64,000 nucleotides of DNA from Chionis minor (Eukaryota > Chordata > Aves > Charadriiformes > Chionididae), in contig VZSF01017903.1 in NCBI GenBank assembly GCA_013398295.1, forward strand, positions 148,399 to 212,398, read 5' to 3'. The notes beneath the pieces are model-generated. The model did no database searches, had not been told where the DNA came from, and worked only from the letters and a program-made list of their open reading frames with translations. This document shows, piece by piece, positions 34,470-45,345 of this stretch. Position 1 is the first letter of the stretch; each line of letters starts with the position of its first letter. Made by a program: the position numbers and the translations under genes.

Positions 34470-36215
34470 TTTTTTTTTACCTCCATAAATAACCACCAAC
34501 CTAAAGAGCACTGAAGTTGACAAATATGCCCCAAGTATCACAGCACAGAAAGAGAAGTTGTTTTAAGCTTGAGAAAAGCAAATGTGTTTTTTTCATAGAA
34601 AAATACAACTTTCCCTGAACAGGTTTGTGTTACTAATGTGTGTTTAGCTTGGGGTTGAGTTTGGGCCAGTAGTTATTTTTTTCCCTGAAGAGTGGTGGAA
34701 AGGAGTTCCCTTGTTTCAGGCCTTATTTTTGTCTTGATGAACATCTGTCCTTGTTTGTAAGCTCTTGAGTAGTTGCCTCCTGTGGTCTCACTGTGAGATT
34801 CTCAAGATCAAAGTTGCAAAAGCAAAGTCATACTGACCCACACTGATCGCAGCTGGCCTGAGGCAAGTTGGTACCAAATGCTGGAGTGGAGATCGAGTTT
34901 TGGCTTTTCCTTCAATGTGCTGCTTAAAGAGAAAGCACCTAGTGCAGGTGCTTGACAGACAGAAGCTTGGAGAAAATCAGAGTGAAAGAGCAGGAGGAAA
35001 CTAGAAATGGAGTAGGACTGGGGAAAAACTGGGACTGGAGACTGAACTGGGCAGCTGCAAGGCAGCAGATAAGAAACAACTCATAGAGGGAAAGCTCCAA
35101 AATGAAGAAATAGCTGGGAGAGAGGTGGGTTCACAGAGACCGATTTGATTAAAAAAAAAAACAACAACCCACCAAGAGTGAAGAAGAAAATAAAGAGGCT
35201 GATAATCAGCCGCAAATATTGGTTAGCAGCTTTATCTTTGCTTAAGGATGTGAGATCAGTGCTTTTTGTTAGCACGTTGTCATACATCTGCATGGTATTC
35301 ATCACCTTTGACATCAGCGCAGGTTATGTAAAAAGCTTGCAAAAAAACCCCACAAAACCCCAACGCACACCCTTTCCCAAAATAAGGACAGGATCTATGA
35401 TCTAAGCTCAATGTGCCAATGAAGGAGCAAGGTGTTGGGAATGTGACAACTCTGTGAAATCTTCAGTGCTCCACAAGGATTAAAAAAATGTTAATAGTTA
35501 CCAGGGAAAGCACTGAGGACAACACAAAGAGTATCAAGGTTCACCTTGAATGCATTCACATTTTGGACCTTTCACTTCTGAATGCTTTTGTAGGACGGGA
35601 AAAAAACTTCAAAGGAGGGCAAGGATGTTCCAGAACATTGAGTGACTTCACAAAGTGGGTGGTAGACCAGCAGAGCTCATTGCCAAATGACATTGTGGTT
35701 GTGGCACGTTTACACATTTAAGTTCATGGAAGACAAAATCAGTGAGAATTACTAACTGTGCGTAAACTATGTATGGGTCAGGAAGTCTCAGAGATGAAAA
35801 CAGTTGGAAACTGCAAGGGTACAAGTAGGAAATAGCATAAATACAATTGCTCTGTTCTTCCTCATCTCCAACATCTGGTTACGGCCACCACTGCAGACAA
35901 AAGCACTCCAGATATGTGAATTTTGTCCTGGCCATTCTCTCCTACATGCTTTTCCATTGTATGAGCTGTAGTTCATCTTCTGACTCAGACGGGTATTTCG
36001 AGGGATTTCTCTCCCAAGGGCTACATTTACTAAATTAGTTTTATGTCATGTGTTACGCCATAAGTACTGAAATCCTCTTCTTGGGAAGCTGACAAATCCT
36101 CTTTCAATGGATGAAGCAGAAGCATTTATGCTTCTGCAAATCATGGGAAAAGGGGAGATGACAGTATTTCCCCAGTGATTAGTAACCTTAATGATGCACT
36201 GGACCAGGCTCCAGA
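34470..36215. other. Unassigned noncoding sequence
   Basis: No gene recognised. A mixed A/C run lies at 35,340-35,371 and an A run at 35,151-35,161. Open frames (for example 35,488-35,721) have no recognisable domain. If the gypsy-type element downstream was once full length, its integrase end would have been here on the minus strand, but I could not find integrase motifs. Confidence 0.45.
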
Positions 36216-36221
36216 AGACCA

Positions 36222-36248
36222 GTTTCATAACCAGTGTGGTTATGAAAC
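36222..36248. other. Perfect 12-bp inverted repeat, 3-nt loop
   Basis: GTTTCATAACCA (36,222-36,233) and its exact complement TGGTTATGAAAC (36,237-36,248) are separated by GTG. The arms could form a cruciform or an RNA hairpin with a 12-bp stem. No flanking target-site duplication or longer terminal repeat is visible, and no known RNA family is recognised. Confidence 0.8.
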
Positions 36249-36289
36249 CATACATTGCTGGTTTTCCAGTCATCTTAGGATTCCCACAA

Positions 36290-37340
36290 TGAGAATTATT
36301 CTGTGAAAGCTGCTTCTATGTTGACCGTAAACTTCCTTGCAGACCTAGAGTGGGGAAAATGTTTTGTTGTGACTTCTTTTGTGGAGGGAGGAATAAGTGT
36401 GTTCAGGAAATTTGCACTTTTTTTCAGTAATCCACTTTCTTTCCAAGTTTTGTGTGCAGTTTTTTGTACCTGCCCCTGAGCACTAATGATGAGTGGACTG
36501 TATGAAGCAGCCTCAGGGTGCAGGTAGCTAAGATAGGAGCAATTGCAAAAGCGCTTTTCAAGTCTGGAAACGTTAACTTTATACCTGCTGGCTGCTTGGA
36601 TGGTTTTCCTAATCAACTCAGTGGTTTTGCAATGCTGAAAAATATGCTGATAGTCTTGAAAAAAAAAAAGAAACAAGAGTCCTCCCACAGCTGGTGCATA
36701 TCCCTTTGTGAGGGCAGCTGGCAAGCTCTGGGCAGCTTCTCGTTGTCCAAGGAAATCTTGCTCCCTTCGTTGCTGGTTTTGCCCAAGGTAAATTACCTCT
36801 TTTTTGAAACAAACTCCTAGCATTTCTTTTGAGACAGTTTCAGACTAGCAGCCTTAAGCTAATTACAGGCCATTTGTAAACGCATCAGTTCTTGTTCCAA
36901 CATTTTAGCATGCACTAGGATATCATCTAGGTATAACAAACAGGCTGAGAGAGGCATGCCATGTAATACCCTCTTCGTTAGACTTTTAAATGCAGCTGAT
37001 GTATTGCACTAGCCAAAAGCCATCATTTTAAATTGCCACAGTCCTTGTCCTACTGTGAAAGCGAGGTTTTTTTGGTGTTTTTCTTTTTTTTTTTTTTTTC
37101 CCCTGTCCCTCTGGATCCAATTCCACTTGCCAATAGGCACTTTTAAGATTCAGGGTAGTGAACCAGACTGAGCTTTCACCAGCATCTAGGATACTCTTTA
37201 CGGTAATAAGAGAAGCACATGCTAAATGACTTCATGTCGTTTGCTATAATCTCATGCTGTCACCTTTTTTCCTTAACTGGACTCAGCCTGAGGTCTGGCT
37301 GAAGGGCCTGTTCTATCTTCCTGATGTGTTTCTTCCATGG
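36290..37340 (-). mobile_element. Ty3/gypsy-type pol relic (reverse transcriptase to start of RNase H)
   Basis: Decayed LTR-retrotransposon pol, read on the minus strand. Visible RT blocks in order: TLNLKSAYWQVELDPEG encoded at 37,106-37,156; GLWQFKMMAFG at 37,012-37,044, followed directly by an in-frame TAG (37,009-37,011); and the active-site block YLDDILVHAK around 36,904-36,933, with YLDD at 36,922-36,933. Downstream is an LKAASLKLSQKKC-like segment (about 36,835-36,875), then an EVIYLGQ/SNEGSK-like linker across a frameshift, and a KFTVNIEAAFT segment (about 36,300-36,335) that sits where RNase H starts. A poly(A) expansion (T16 on plus at 37,084-37,099) interrupts the gene between the first two RT blocks. 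Several stops and frameshifts make it non-functional. The open frame at 36,296-36,823 is a remnant, not a gene. LTRs, gag and integrase were not found. Confidence 0.8.
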
Positions 37341-39440
37341 TTTATATGGCTTCTTTACCACTTACCTGCTGAAAAGAAGGATGCTGTTTAGGTAGCCAGT
37401 TGCCTGAGGATCACTCTTGTGTTGAAGCAGTAAAGTACAACTTATATGTTTGTTAGAAGGAGAATAATTTCTAGCCAAACAGTCTCAAAAACATTTCTTT
37501 GCTTCTCTTTGAATGCTTGGTAGGGTGCCAGATTAAAAGCCAATACATTTTCTGAGCATTCCCATGCTGCCCCCAATCTTCCTATAGTTTATATTCATTT
37601 ACCAGATCTGCATTTTGCCACTGCGGTCCCCCTTTCCCCATCTTCTTCTAACTATTGTCAGAAGCATTCAGCAAATGGATAGAGATTTACTCTTGTTTCA
37701 GATCCAGAAGAACTTCAGCAGCTCAAGGTCCCCCGAGACCGGAGGTCTCAAAGCAAGTTTCAAACACTCCTCGTCTTTCATTTGCTGGAAAGCTGCCACC
37801 GCCTGTAATTTCTACTGGTGTTTCTGCCCCTAAAGGTGGGAGTCGGGCATTGCAAAAGAGATCTATATGTTGAATCACCTATTCCCCTGCCTTTCTTCTA
37901 TTTCTGGTGTTGTAACTAAAGTCTGACTCGGAGTTCATGATTCTTGCGCATTTCACATAATTTCTTATTGCACGCTAAATAGCCACTTTTTTTTTTTTTT
38001 TTTAAATTAATTAACTGTTAAGCTCCCTATAGAAACTACAGGCTGGTGTGTGAGCCTCATGGTTTAGTTCAGCTTGAAGCTGCCTCTTGCCTGCACTATG
38101 CCTTGGGACCAGGGGTCTTGTTTGGAACATGCAATGCTCTTTTCTCACTAGCCCAGTATTTATAACCATTCTCCTTTTTAAAGCGTTTTTTTCCTTCAGG
38201 ATCAATAATGACCTCAACTGCATTCCTTCATTTTTTGCCATTGTTGCCAATTTCTCTTGCTTCATAAACTTAGATTGGTCCTCGCTCCTTCCACAAAGAA
38301 TAACGATGGCGTGAACCATATTAGAAATTCAGAATTTGAGATAGAGAACTGTACTTTAAAGATCTTGGCAAATTGCTGGCATCTTCTTCTGTTTGCAGCA
38401 GCTGTTTCCTTTCGTGGTATGCAGCTGTGAAAAAAGTTCAGGATCTGTAGTAAATTCTACAGTCAGTACAATATCTTTTTGTCTTTTGCTGATCTTTATT
38501 TCCGACTCTACCTGAGTGTCTGCAAACTGGTTCACAGCCAATTTGCCCTTGAGGTCCTCACTGATATTTTGAGTATATCAGGGAAAGGGTTTGTTCCCAC
38601 CCAATTCAAACGGAGTTTTCTTTTCCTCTCCCTTCCTTTCAGAGCATCACAGTTGTTGGTTTATTTTCTTTCTCTAGGACACTTTTCAATTCCCTGAGCC
38701 CTTTCTGCAGTTTCAGATAGCAACTTACAGGTTGGTCAAAGCTTTTGTAGCCCTTTCCAATGTTATTTCAAACCACAACTGTTGCAGCTGTGCCTCCTAG
38801 TCTCCTTGGGCATTTTGCCATTGGCTTTCTAATAAGGGTTCATCTTTACCAGTAAGGAAGGTGCTGTTTTAACTCCTCCTGAGCTTTACATGTTTGAACT
38901 GTGTACTGCCTTTTGTTCTGCCCTGATACAGGAGAGATACCAGCTCACGGGTTTTGTTCTTGGAAACCAGAACATGGGGGTTTTCTCTCTTTAACCCTGT
39001 TATAGGAAGCCCGGAGTTTGAATGTTAAGAAGAGCGATTGATGATTGAGTCACTTATCTTTGATGTAATCCTGTTTATTTACAAAGTCCTGATTTCTGTA
39101 TCTGCAGGTAGAATCAAACAGGCGATAATTCCCTTTCTTGCAGTTCCCAATCTCTTACAGTCAGCACTTGCTTCGATAGCTTTCTTAAGGTTTATCTCAG
39201 AGTCGTGCTACTGATGCTTTTGTGGCTCTCTTTGATGCTTCCTTTTGGCTTTTGATTGGAGATTCTCCCACTAACATCCAAAACAAGCATTCTGCTACCA
39301 ATCAAGGTCCTAACCATCTAGGCTCCAGGGCTTATTTTCATTCCAGGCTTCCCATATGTTTATGCTTTGGTTGTTCTCCCATTGTTTTTGTTATTTTGCT
39401 CCATAAAGGAGCTTAATGTTTATTTGTATTTAGTACAAAT
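37341..39440 (-). mobile_element. Possible upstream part of the gypsy-type relic (weak)
   Basis: If the minus-strand RT relic next door was once full length, gag/protease should lie here. The minus strand gives lysine- and glutamate-rich fragments (for example within 38,356-38,541 and 38,011-38,319) and a cysteine/lysine patch, but no zinc knuckle, no protease DTG/DSG triad and no primer-binding site that I can recognise. A T17 run lies at 37,987-38,003. Low confidence. It may be unrelated intergenic sequence. Confidence 0.25.
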
Positions 39441-39444
39441 GAAA

Positions 39445-40900
39445 AACAGTTCTTCCACTCAATGATTTCAGCAAGTTTTGGTCAATCCCACTGTGATGCT
39501 TTCTTACTGCTCTGGGGATGAAGGCTACTGATGTGCATACTGCAGGGAGAGGTGGGTGGCCATACGGCGTATAGGATGAATTCGTGGGTCAACGTGTCTG
39601 AATGCCTCAAGTGGCCCTCTGGTTGCTGGTTATCCATCCATCTGTGTCCAGAAGGACTTATAGTGAGATTTGGTTGGAGAACATTATGTTTCTTAAATGA
39701 AAAATTTAGAGGGGTTTTTTTGTTTGGGTGGGGTTTTTTCCCTGTAAATCCTTCATGGACTGCAGGAGCAGAAAGACTTTGTTTTTTGATGTTTTTATTA
39801 AAAGACCTTCATTTAGGAAAACTTCAAGATTCTTTCTTCCCTTTTCTTTGACGTTGAGTAGGTGTGGAAAAGAGGAATAAAGTTGATTTATTAAATAATT
39901 TATGCACAAAGAATTGTGGAGAAAATATTAACTTCTAATTGAAGACACTGTGTCAGACCATTGCTGCCATGACTTAGGGCAACTGTAAAGTCAGACTCCA
40001 AATTCCTTCTCTGCAAATTTAGTATTTTATTCCCAGCAAAATTGCTAAAATCTGAACTCTCAAAGACACATATGGAATAAGCTGAACCAAACTTGAGGCA
40101 TGACATCGTTCAGTGCTGCTGTTTCCCTATGGGGATTAGGGCATCATGTTAAACACACCAGCCCCTCACCCAAGCATCTGGAGACAGGGTCTCACTATCT
40201 GTAGTGTAAATTTGGAGATGCTGTATGTTGGGTGACCACTACGGTTTTGCATAGATCGTGGTTCCTTCTCAACTAAAGGGAAAGTTTTGATGTTCTCATT
40301 GTAATATTTAGCTGAGTAAATTTAGTCATTAACCTGTGCTTTCATACCTGATCAAACCTAGCTTGTGGACTCAGAGTCCCTGGGGTTAGAAATGACTAAT
40401 GCACCGAGTTATTGCGTTGGTGCTATAGTAATAATAAAAGTGAGATACATAATTGGCATAGACAGTAGGTATGCTGGGATGATCAGACATGGGGAATGAG
40501 ATGAGGATGCTGTTTTGAGCTTTTTCACAAACTCCAGGAATGCAGTAGAGGATGGAAATGGATGTGGCCAGGTGCCAACCACCAGAGAGTCCTGAAAGTG
40601 CAAGTTTCATAGGTCAAAGTGTTGGGTTATAAATTCTTGGCTTCCTGTGTCTTCTCCATCTCCCTACTGCCTTCCCCAGCTTTCATGCTTGTAAAAATGG
40701 AACCTCACTCACCAAGGGCGCTCCAGGAAATCATCCTGTTTTCCTGTGTTTCTGGGTGGAGAGCAGAGGGGCTCAAACCAGGGTAGTCAGAGTTTTTGGA
40801 CTCGATGGAGAACCGCAGCAAGCACTGCTGTGCTCGTGCCAACACAAAATGCCACATTGCGCAGAATACAGCCTTTAATTCTATCAATTTCTTGTTCGAC
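39445..40900. other. Unassigned noncoding sequence with a G/T-rich run
   Basis: No gene or named repeat. The mixed G/T run at 39,711-39,740 is the complement of the A/C runs found elsewhere. Confidence 0.5.
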
Positions 40901-40904
40901 ACAG

Positions 40905-41110
40905 GAAAACAGAGCGTGATTAAAGAAATTGTGTCTTAACTGACTGCTCCATATTGTCATGCCAGAAACAATTAGCTTAACTAGAAAGTTAATTTAATTG
41001 CAAATGTGGATGGGCAAACTGTGCCAGCCACTTCATTATCATTATTCTATGTTATTCCTAATGCTTAGTGCTCTTTAATATGTTCTTCTTATGGTATATG
41101 GTGGTGTAAT
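40905..41110. promoter_or_regulatory. Candidate conserved noncoding block (weak)
   Basis: AT-rich, non-repetitive stretch with CAATTAGC, GTTAATTTAATTGC and TTCATTATCATTATTC homeodomain-type words. No coding potential. Suggestive only. Confidence 0.22.
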
Positions 41111-42980
41111 TAAAAGATTGTCTCTGCAGAGGTTAAGGTTGCTGCTGAAAATAACTTCCAGTCTCAGTTTTCTATGTCTTTATCTGTGGGCTTTCAATAC
41201 GTTCCCTTAAAAGCATTTTTAATAGAATTTCCTAGCTTGTTTTTTCACTTCTGTGGATGAAAAAGAACAAAAGCATAAGGACTGCCAGAGACATATGTAG
41301 CAGTAAGAATTGACCACAGATATTTTGTAGTAAAAATATTCTGTATTTTTCTAAAGGAAGAGATTTTCACTGTTCAATTATTTTCATGTATTTTGAGATG
41401 CTATATTTAATTCCTGTCAGTTTTATAAACAAAAAAATTGCCTTGAAAGACTGAGCTCAAGGGTAAACACTCGAACCTGGTGATTAAAATGACAACAAAT
41501 AATTTCCCTACTTCCTGGCACATGGGAATGGACTCTTGCAGTGGGTAGTTTTTAGGAACAAATTCCTTTAGGGAGAAGAAAGCTAAAATTTAGTGGGAAA
41601 ATGTGCAAATTGTGATTGTTTTTTCTTAAGCAATTACAATGGATAACACTAGTAGCGACTCAGCCGCCTTTTATCCATGGGCAACATTGTTATTATTATT
41701 ATTTTACCTTACTCTATTATTTTGCTTTATTGTGTCCCATAATATTTTGTTACCTGTATTTTGTTGCTGGTTTTAGATTTGGTTAGATTTGGAAATAGCT
41801 GTGCAAGAAATATACTGCACTGACAGAATTTGTTGCTGTTCACTTTGAATAGCTAATTGAATCAAAGATCTGTCTTTGTCCTTCCTTGGGCTGACAATTT
41901 TTACATATGTCTGTTTTCTAAGCACTATTTTGAAAAGAAAGAAAACATCATACTTGCTATATCAGGCTTTATCACGATCATTCTAATACATAATATTAAG
42001 AACGTGCGTAGTTTTTATATTCCTCATTAAAATCCCCTCAAAACCCCTATAAAAATTTGGATCAAATGTTGAGATTAAGCTACCCACCCTTTGGCAGACT
42101 CCCCTGCCTGGAAAACTCAGCTTGAGAAAGAGAGTGCTACCAAGGTTGAGTGGTTGGAAAAAATAATCATAAAATGGAATTTGGTCTAACAACATTGCCT
42201 GTAATTTTTTTCCTCATAACCTGATTACAAAATCTCAGCCCACCTGCTTCAGAGCATCGACTGCTCGGTGCTCTCAGGCTAAGCTGCCCTACCTGTGTTT
42301 TCTAGGTTTTTGGTGACAGTTGTTTGTTATGGGGCACTAAGCCCTTGCTTGCCGCAGTAGATGATATTAGCTGACAGAATATCTTGGACTAAACAGGCCA
42401 CTCATCTGATCCAATATGTCATTTCTCACGTTCCCATAGAAACTTAGATTAATCAGTCATTCCTGATGCATTTCTTGTACAATATTGTCATTTTGATGCT
42501 CTTTTGCTGCTAGTTTTGAAGGCAGCTTCAAATTCGTTTGAGGAAACCGAGCCAACTTTGTGCTGCTTTTTAGCAGCAGGTACTTTGCCCGTAATGAGGA
42601 AAATCTCATTTTACAGAATCCTTGCAAGGTAAAGAAAACGTAGCTTCATATCCTTAATGAGAGCATTCTTATTCAAGAGCGCTTGACTGTAAAGAGTGCT
42701 ATCCACAATGGGTAGTGTGGAGAGGAAACCTTAAGTAGAACATGCTATTGTGGCCTTTGAGCGGTTCCCATCTCCTCTATTCAGAAAGCAGAGTTAACTG
42801 AGGATAGCAAGAACAAACTGTACATGCGCTTGAGAAAAGGAACTTGACTTGGCAAGTTGGCATAAGTGTAACACAATATATTACCACTTTCTGCTGGGCT
42901 TATTCTCTTACTGTCATTGACCAGATCTGTTCAATGGGTACCATTTTCGGTTGCGAGTAGAAGAAATCCCAATTCCACAC
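41111..42980. other. Unassigned noncoding sequence
   Basis: No gene or named repeat recognised. A short TTA trinucleotide run lies at 41,690-41,705. Confidence 0.5.
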
Positions 42981-42982
42981 AC

Positions 42983-43003
42983 TCCCCCCCATCCCCACCC
43001 CCT
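42983..43003 (-). repeat. C-rich tract (G-quadruplex candidate on minus strand)
   Basis: Three closely spaced C runs (C7, C4, C5) within 21 bp. On the minus strand this is a G-rich tract that could form or contribute to a quadruplex. It pairs in position with the G-rich tract about 70 bp downstream. Confidence 0.6.
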
Positions 43004-43070
43004 TTACTTTCCAAGAAAGTCAGTTTATGTAATTGATACTAGGTCTGTCTAGGAAGCTGTTCTGAAATTT

Positions 43071-43108
43071 GGGGGGGTGGGAGGCGGGGAGCAGGGGGAA
43101 GAGTGAGG
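43071..43108 (+). repeat. G-rich tract (G-quadruplex candidate)
   Basis: G runs of 7, 3, 4, 5 and 3 occur within 38 bp (GGGGGGGTGGGAGGCGGGG onward). It satisfies the usual four-tract quadruplex pattern with short loops. Fold not tested. Confidence 0.6.
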
Positions 43109-43493
43109 GTTGAAGGATGAAGGAGGAACAAACATTAGACCTGACAAAGCTTGAAATATAAAACAAAAAAGCATCTGCGAGGCATAATAAAACAAAGTGT
43201 ATATACGTGTTGTTCTCACAGAGTATTTGGCTGAGCCCGGGCAACGGGAAAGCATGCATAGCTAACGCTCCTGACTGTGTGAAACCCTTTGTATACTCCA
43301 CAGTCTCTGCAAGAGACCTTGATTACAGAGTTTGGCATGATACCCAATACATTTTTTGGAATGGTTTCTTGTCCATCACTGACACTCGTAATGAGAAATT
43401 TATACACCATCCAAAGCGGATAAATTAATTTCAAACACTTTTGACTTGGGTCAACAATGGCTATTGGCAGTGCCTATTATTTGCCTTTTTATT

Positions 43494-43526
43494 AAAAAAA
43501 AAAAAAAAAAAAAGGGAAAAAAAAAA
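43494..43526. repeat. Poly(A) A20-GGG-A10
   Basis: Two A runs split by GGG. No recognisable retroposon body on the upstream side. Confidence 0.9.
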
Positions 43527-44560
43527 GAGAAATTGCTCTTCTTCATGGTGATAGCATGGTAAAGACCCTGAGTATAGTGGAGATAGAATCTTGGCAAGCA
43601 CATATATAGGTCAGGATAGAGTATTTCACTTTTCAATGTAAATGAAAGTAATTTTCTTCAGTACGAACAGTTTAATAAATTCCCAGGATGGTTTTCATTA
43701 AGAAATTTGCATATTGGCTAGTGTAAGATTTTCTGAAAGCAATCAGTTGGCAAAAATAATTTGGTTTTACTTCTACTTTCCCAATGCAGTTAACAGTCAA
43801 GGAATGAAGTATAAATTAGCTATCCCTTTGAGAACTCCATTTAAAACTCGTATGCTTAAGTTAGCCTTTTAAAGATGATAATTGTGCATATTTTCATGCA
43901 GATATGCACACCAGAAATGGGGAAAAGACATTAAAACACACCTACACACTAAAACCTGTGGATTGGAAGCAAACAAGAAAATTGCTGCATCTTCTTAGGA
44001 TTCTTAAATTGTGGGGACATATAGACAAATTACTAGTAAGATGCCATTATGTGCAGCCTGATTTAGATAAGGTACTATGTTCTCTAATTGAATGTAAATT
44101 CTGGGGTTTGGTCTGATCTTTGACTTCTGTCCATTTTACTTTGTATGTGCAAGGATTTATTGAAGACAAAACCTTATTTATATACTTGGGTTATCCAAAT
44201 GCAAGAATTTCTGCCAGCTTTTTAAATATGACTAGAGAGCTTCACGTAAATAAATTATTTGGGTTTTCAGTTACATGATAATGAAAAAACATAACTCAAG
44301 TATCAAAAGGTGAAAAATAAAAATAAGATATGGATTTTAAGGAAACATAAAATATGTCAAGAAATCAGTGGGGATTATGGAGCGTGAACACAGGCTATGT
44401 TGCAGGTGCACTTTTATTTTGTTGTATTTCAATTAGCTTAGTTGTGCAGGAACTATTTGTGGTTTTGATTTATGTTTGTACCTTAAATTTAGGCTGCGTT
44501 GCAATAGTATGACAAAAGTGGTATATGTGATTTTCTGAGAACTGCTTTGGGGAGTTTTTC
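43527..44560. other. Unassigned noncoding sequence
   Basis: AT-rich with one perfect reverse octamer just upstream of mid-block (43,705-43,712). No gene or named repeat seen. Confidence 0.5.
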
Positions 44561-44562
44561 CT

Positions 44563-44612
44563 TAAAAAAAACCACCACCAAAAAACCAGAAAAAACCCAA
44601 ACCACAAAACCA
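44563..44612. repeat. Mixed A/C low-complexity run
   Basis: About 50 bp made almost entirely of A and C (AAAAAACCACCACCAAAAAACC onward, quoted in part). Such runs are common in bird genomes. Here one precedes a CR1 3' end by about 200 bp. Confidence 0.8.
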
Positions 44613-44789
44613 ACAGAAAGGCAGCTTCCCTTTTATCTTCCTTTTTACCTACCTGCTTCTTTTGTGCAAGTAGGATTGTTGGAGGAAGGTAATAGTTGCT
44701 GTGTGCCTTGGCGGTTCGGAGGTTGGAAGGATGCTTCATGCAGCTGATACGCTGGCTGCACTGTGCATAGTGACAACTGAAATACGGAT

Positions 44790-44935
44790 CCTGGGATGCT
44801 GTGCTGGTAGGTCCTGATGGCATCGCATGGACACCCATTATTAGGGAAGAACCAGAGCAGGTTTTCAGATGAGCTCAGACTAGATGATCTAATGGTCCCA
44901 TCTGGCCTTAAAATCTGTGAGTCTATGAAAGACAG
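44790..44935 (+). mobile_element. CR1 LINE 3' end (5'-truncated copy)
   Basis: Contains the hallmark CR1 3'-terminal block: CTCAGACTAGATGATCTAATG, then GTCCCATCTGGCCTTAAAA, ending in the short-repeat tail CTGTGAGTCTATGAAA (to about 44,930). CR1 elements end in an octamer-like microsatellite instead of poly(A) and are usually 5'-truncated, as here. The 'GGCCTTAAAATCT' version of the end is typical of older sauropsid CR1 subfamilies. It is plus-strand, like the longer CR1 relic at 30.7-32.6 kb, but a separate insertion. Confidence 0.85.
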
Positions 44936-45039
44936 TCCTGCAGTTCTAAGCATTTTAGAACTGTCAATTCCAGATTTACTTTAGTGTAAGAGGCAATTGC
45001 TTCCATGCTGAAATGCTCGGTTATGTATTATGTGCATGG

Positions 45040-45345
45040 TGTCACAAATGCACTATAAAATAGAGAGATGGGGCGTGAGCAAGGCACAGTAAAGCAGAGT
45101 AGCTCAGTGTAATAAGAATGAGAGGTGATGTTAATGTCTGTAGAGGATGGATGTTTGGAAGAGATTTGAAAAAGGAGTAGAGTGCATTTGGGGGAGAAGA
45201 AAGAAAACACTTCCCCAGTTATGAAGGAGACTAAAGCTGCAAAGCCAAAAGAAGAGAAAAAGAAGCAGGAAGAGAAAAAGGGGCATGAATGAGTGAGATA
45301 GCAAGAAATTAGAAAGGACCAAGAGCAGCAGACAGCAAAGTTGTA
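45040..45345. repeat. Purine-rich (G/A) stretch
   Basis: About 300 bp with strong purine bias on the plus strand (for example GAAGAGAAAAAGAAGCAGG at about 45,250). The opposite strand gives a leucine/phenylalanine/serine-rich frame that is composition, not a gene. Possible triplex-forming or decayed low-complexity sequence. Confidence 0.55.

Noticed and set aside
34470..36215. Integrase region of the gypsy-type element
   Set aside because: No HHCC zinc-binding or DDE pattern could be traced on the minus strand, so I did not extend the element.
36296..36823. Longest open frame of the window (175 codons, minus)
   Set aside because: It runs through a phenylalanine stretch made by an A/T run and overlaps, partly out of frame, the decayed gypsy-type linker and RNase H region. 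It is a remnant frame, not a gene.
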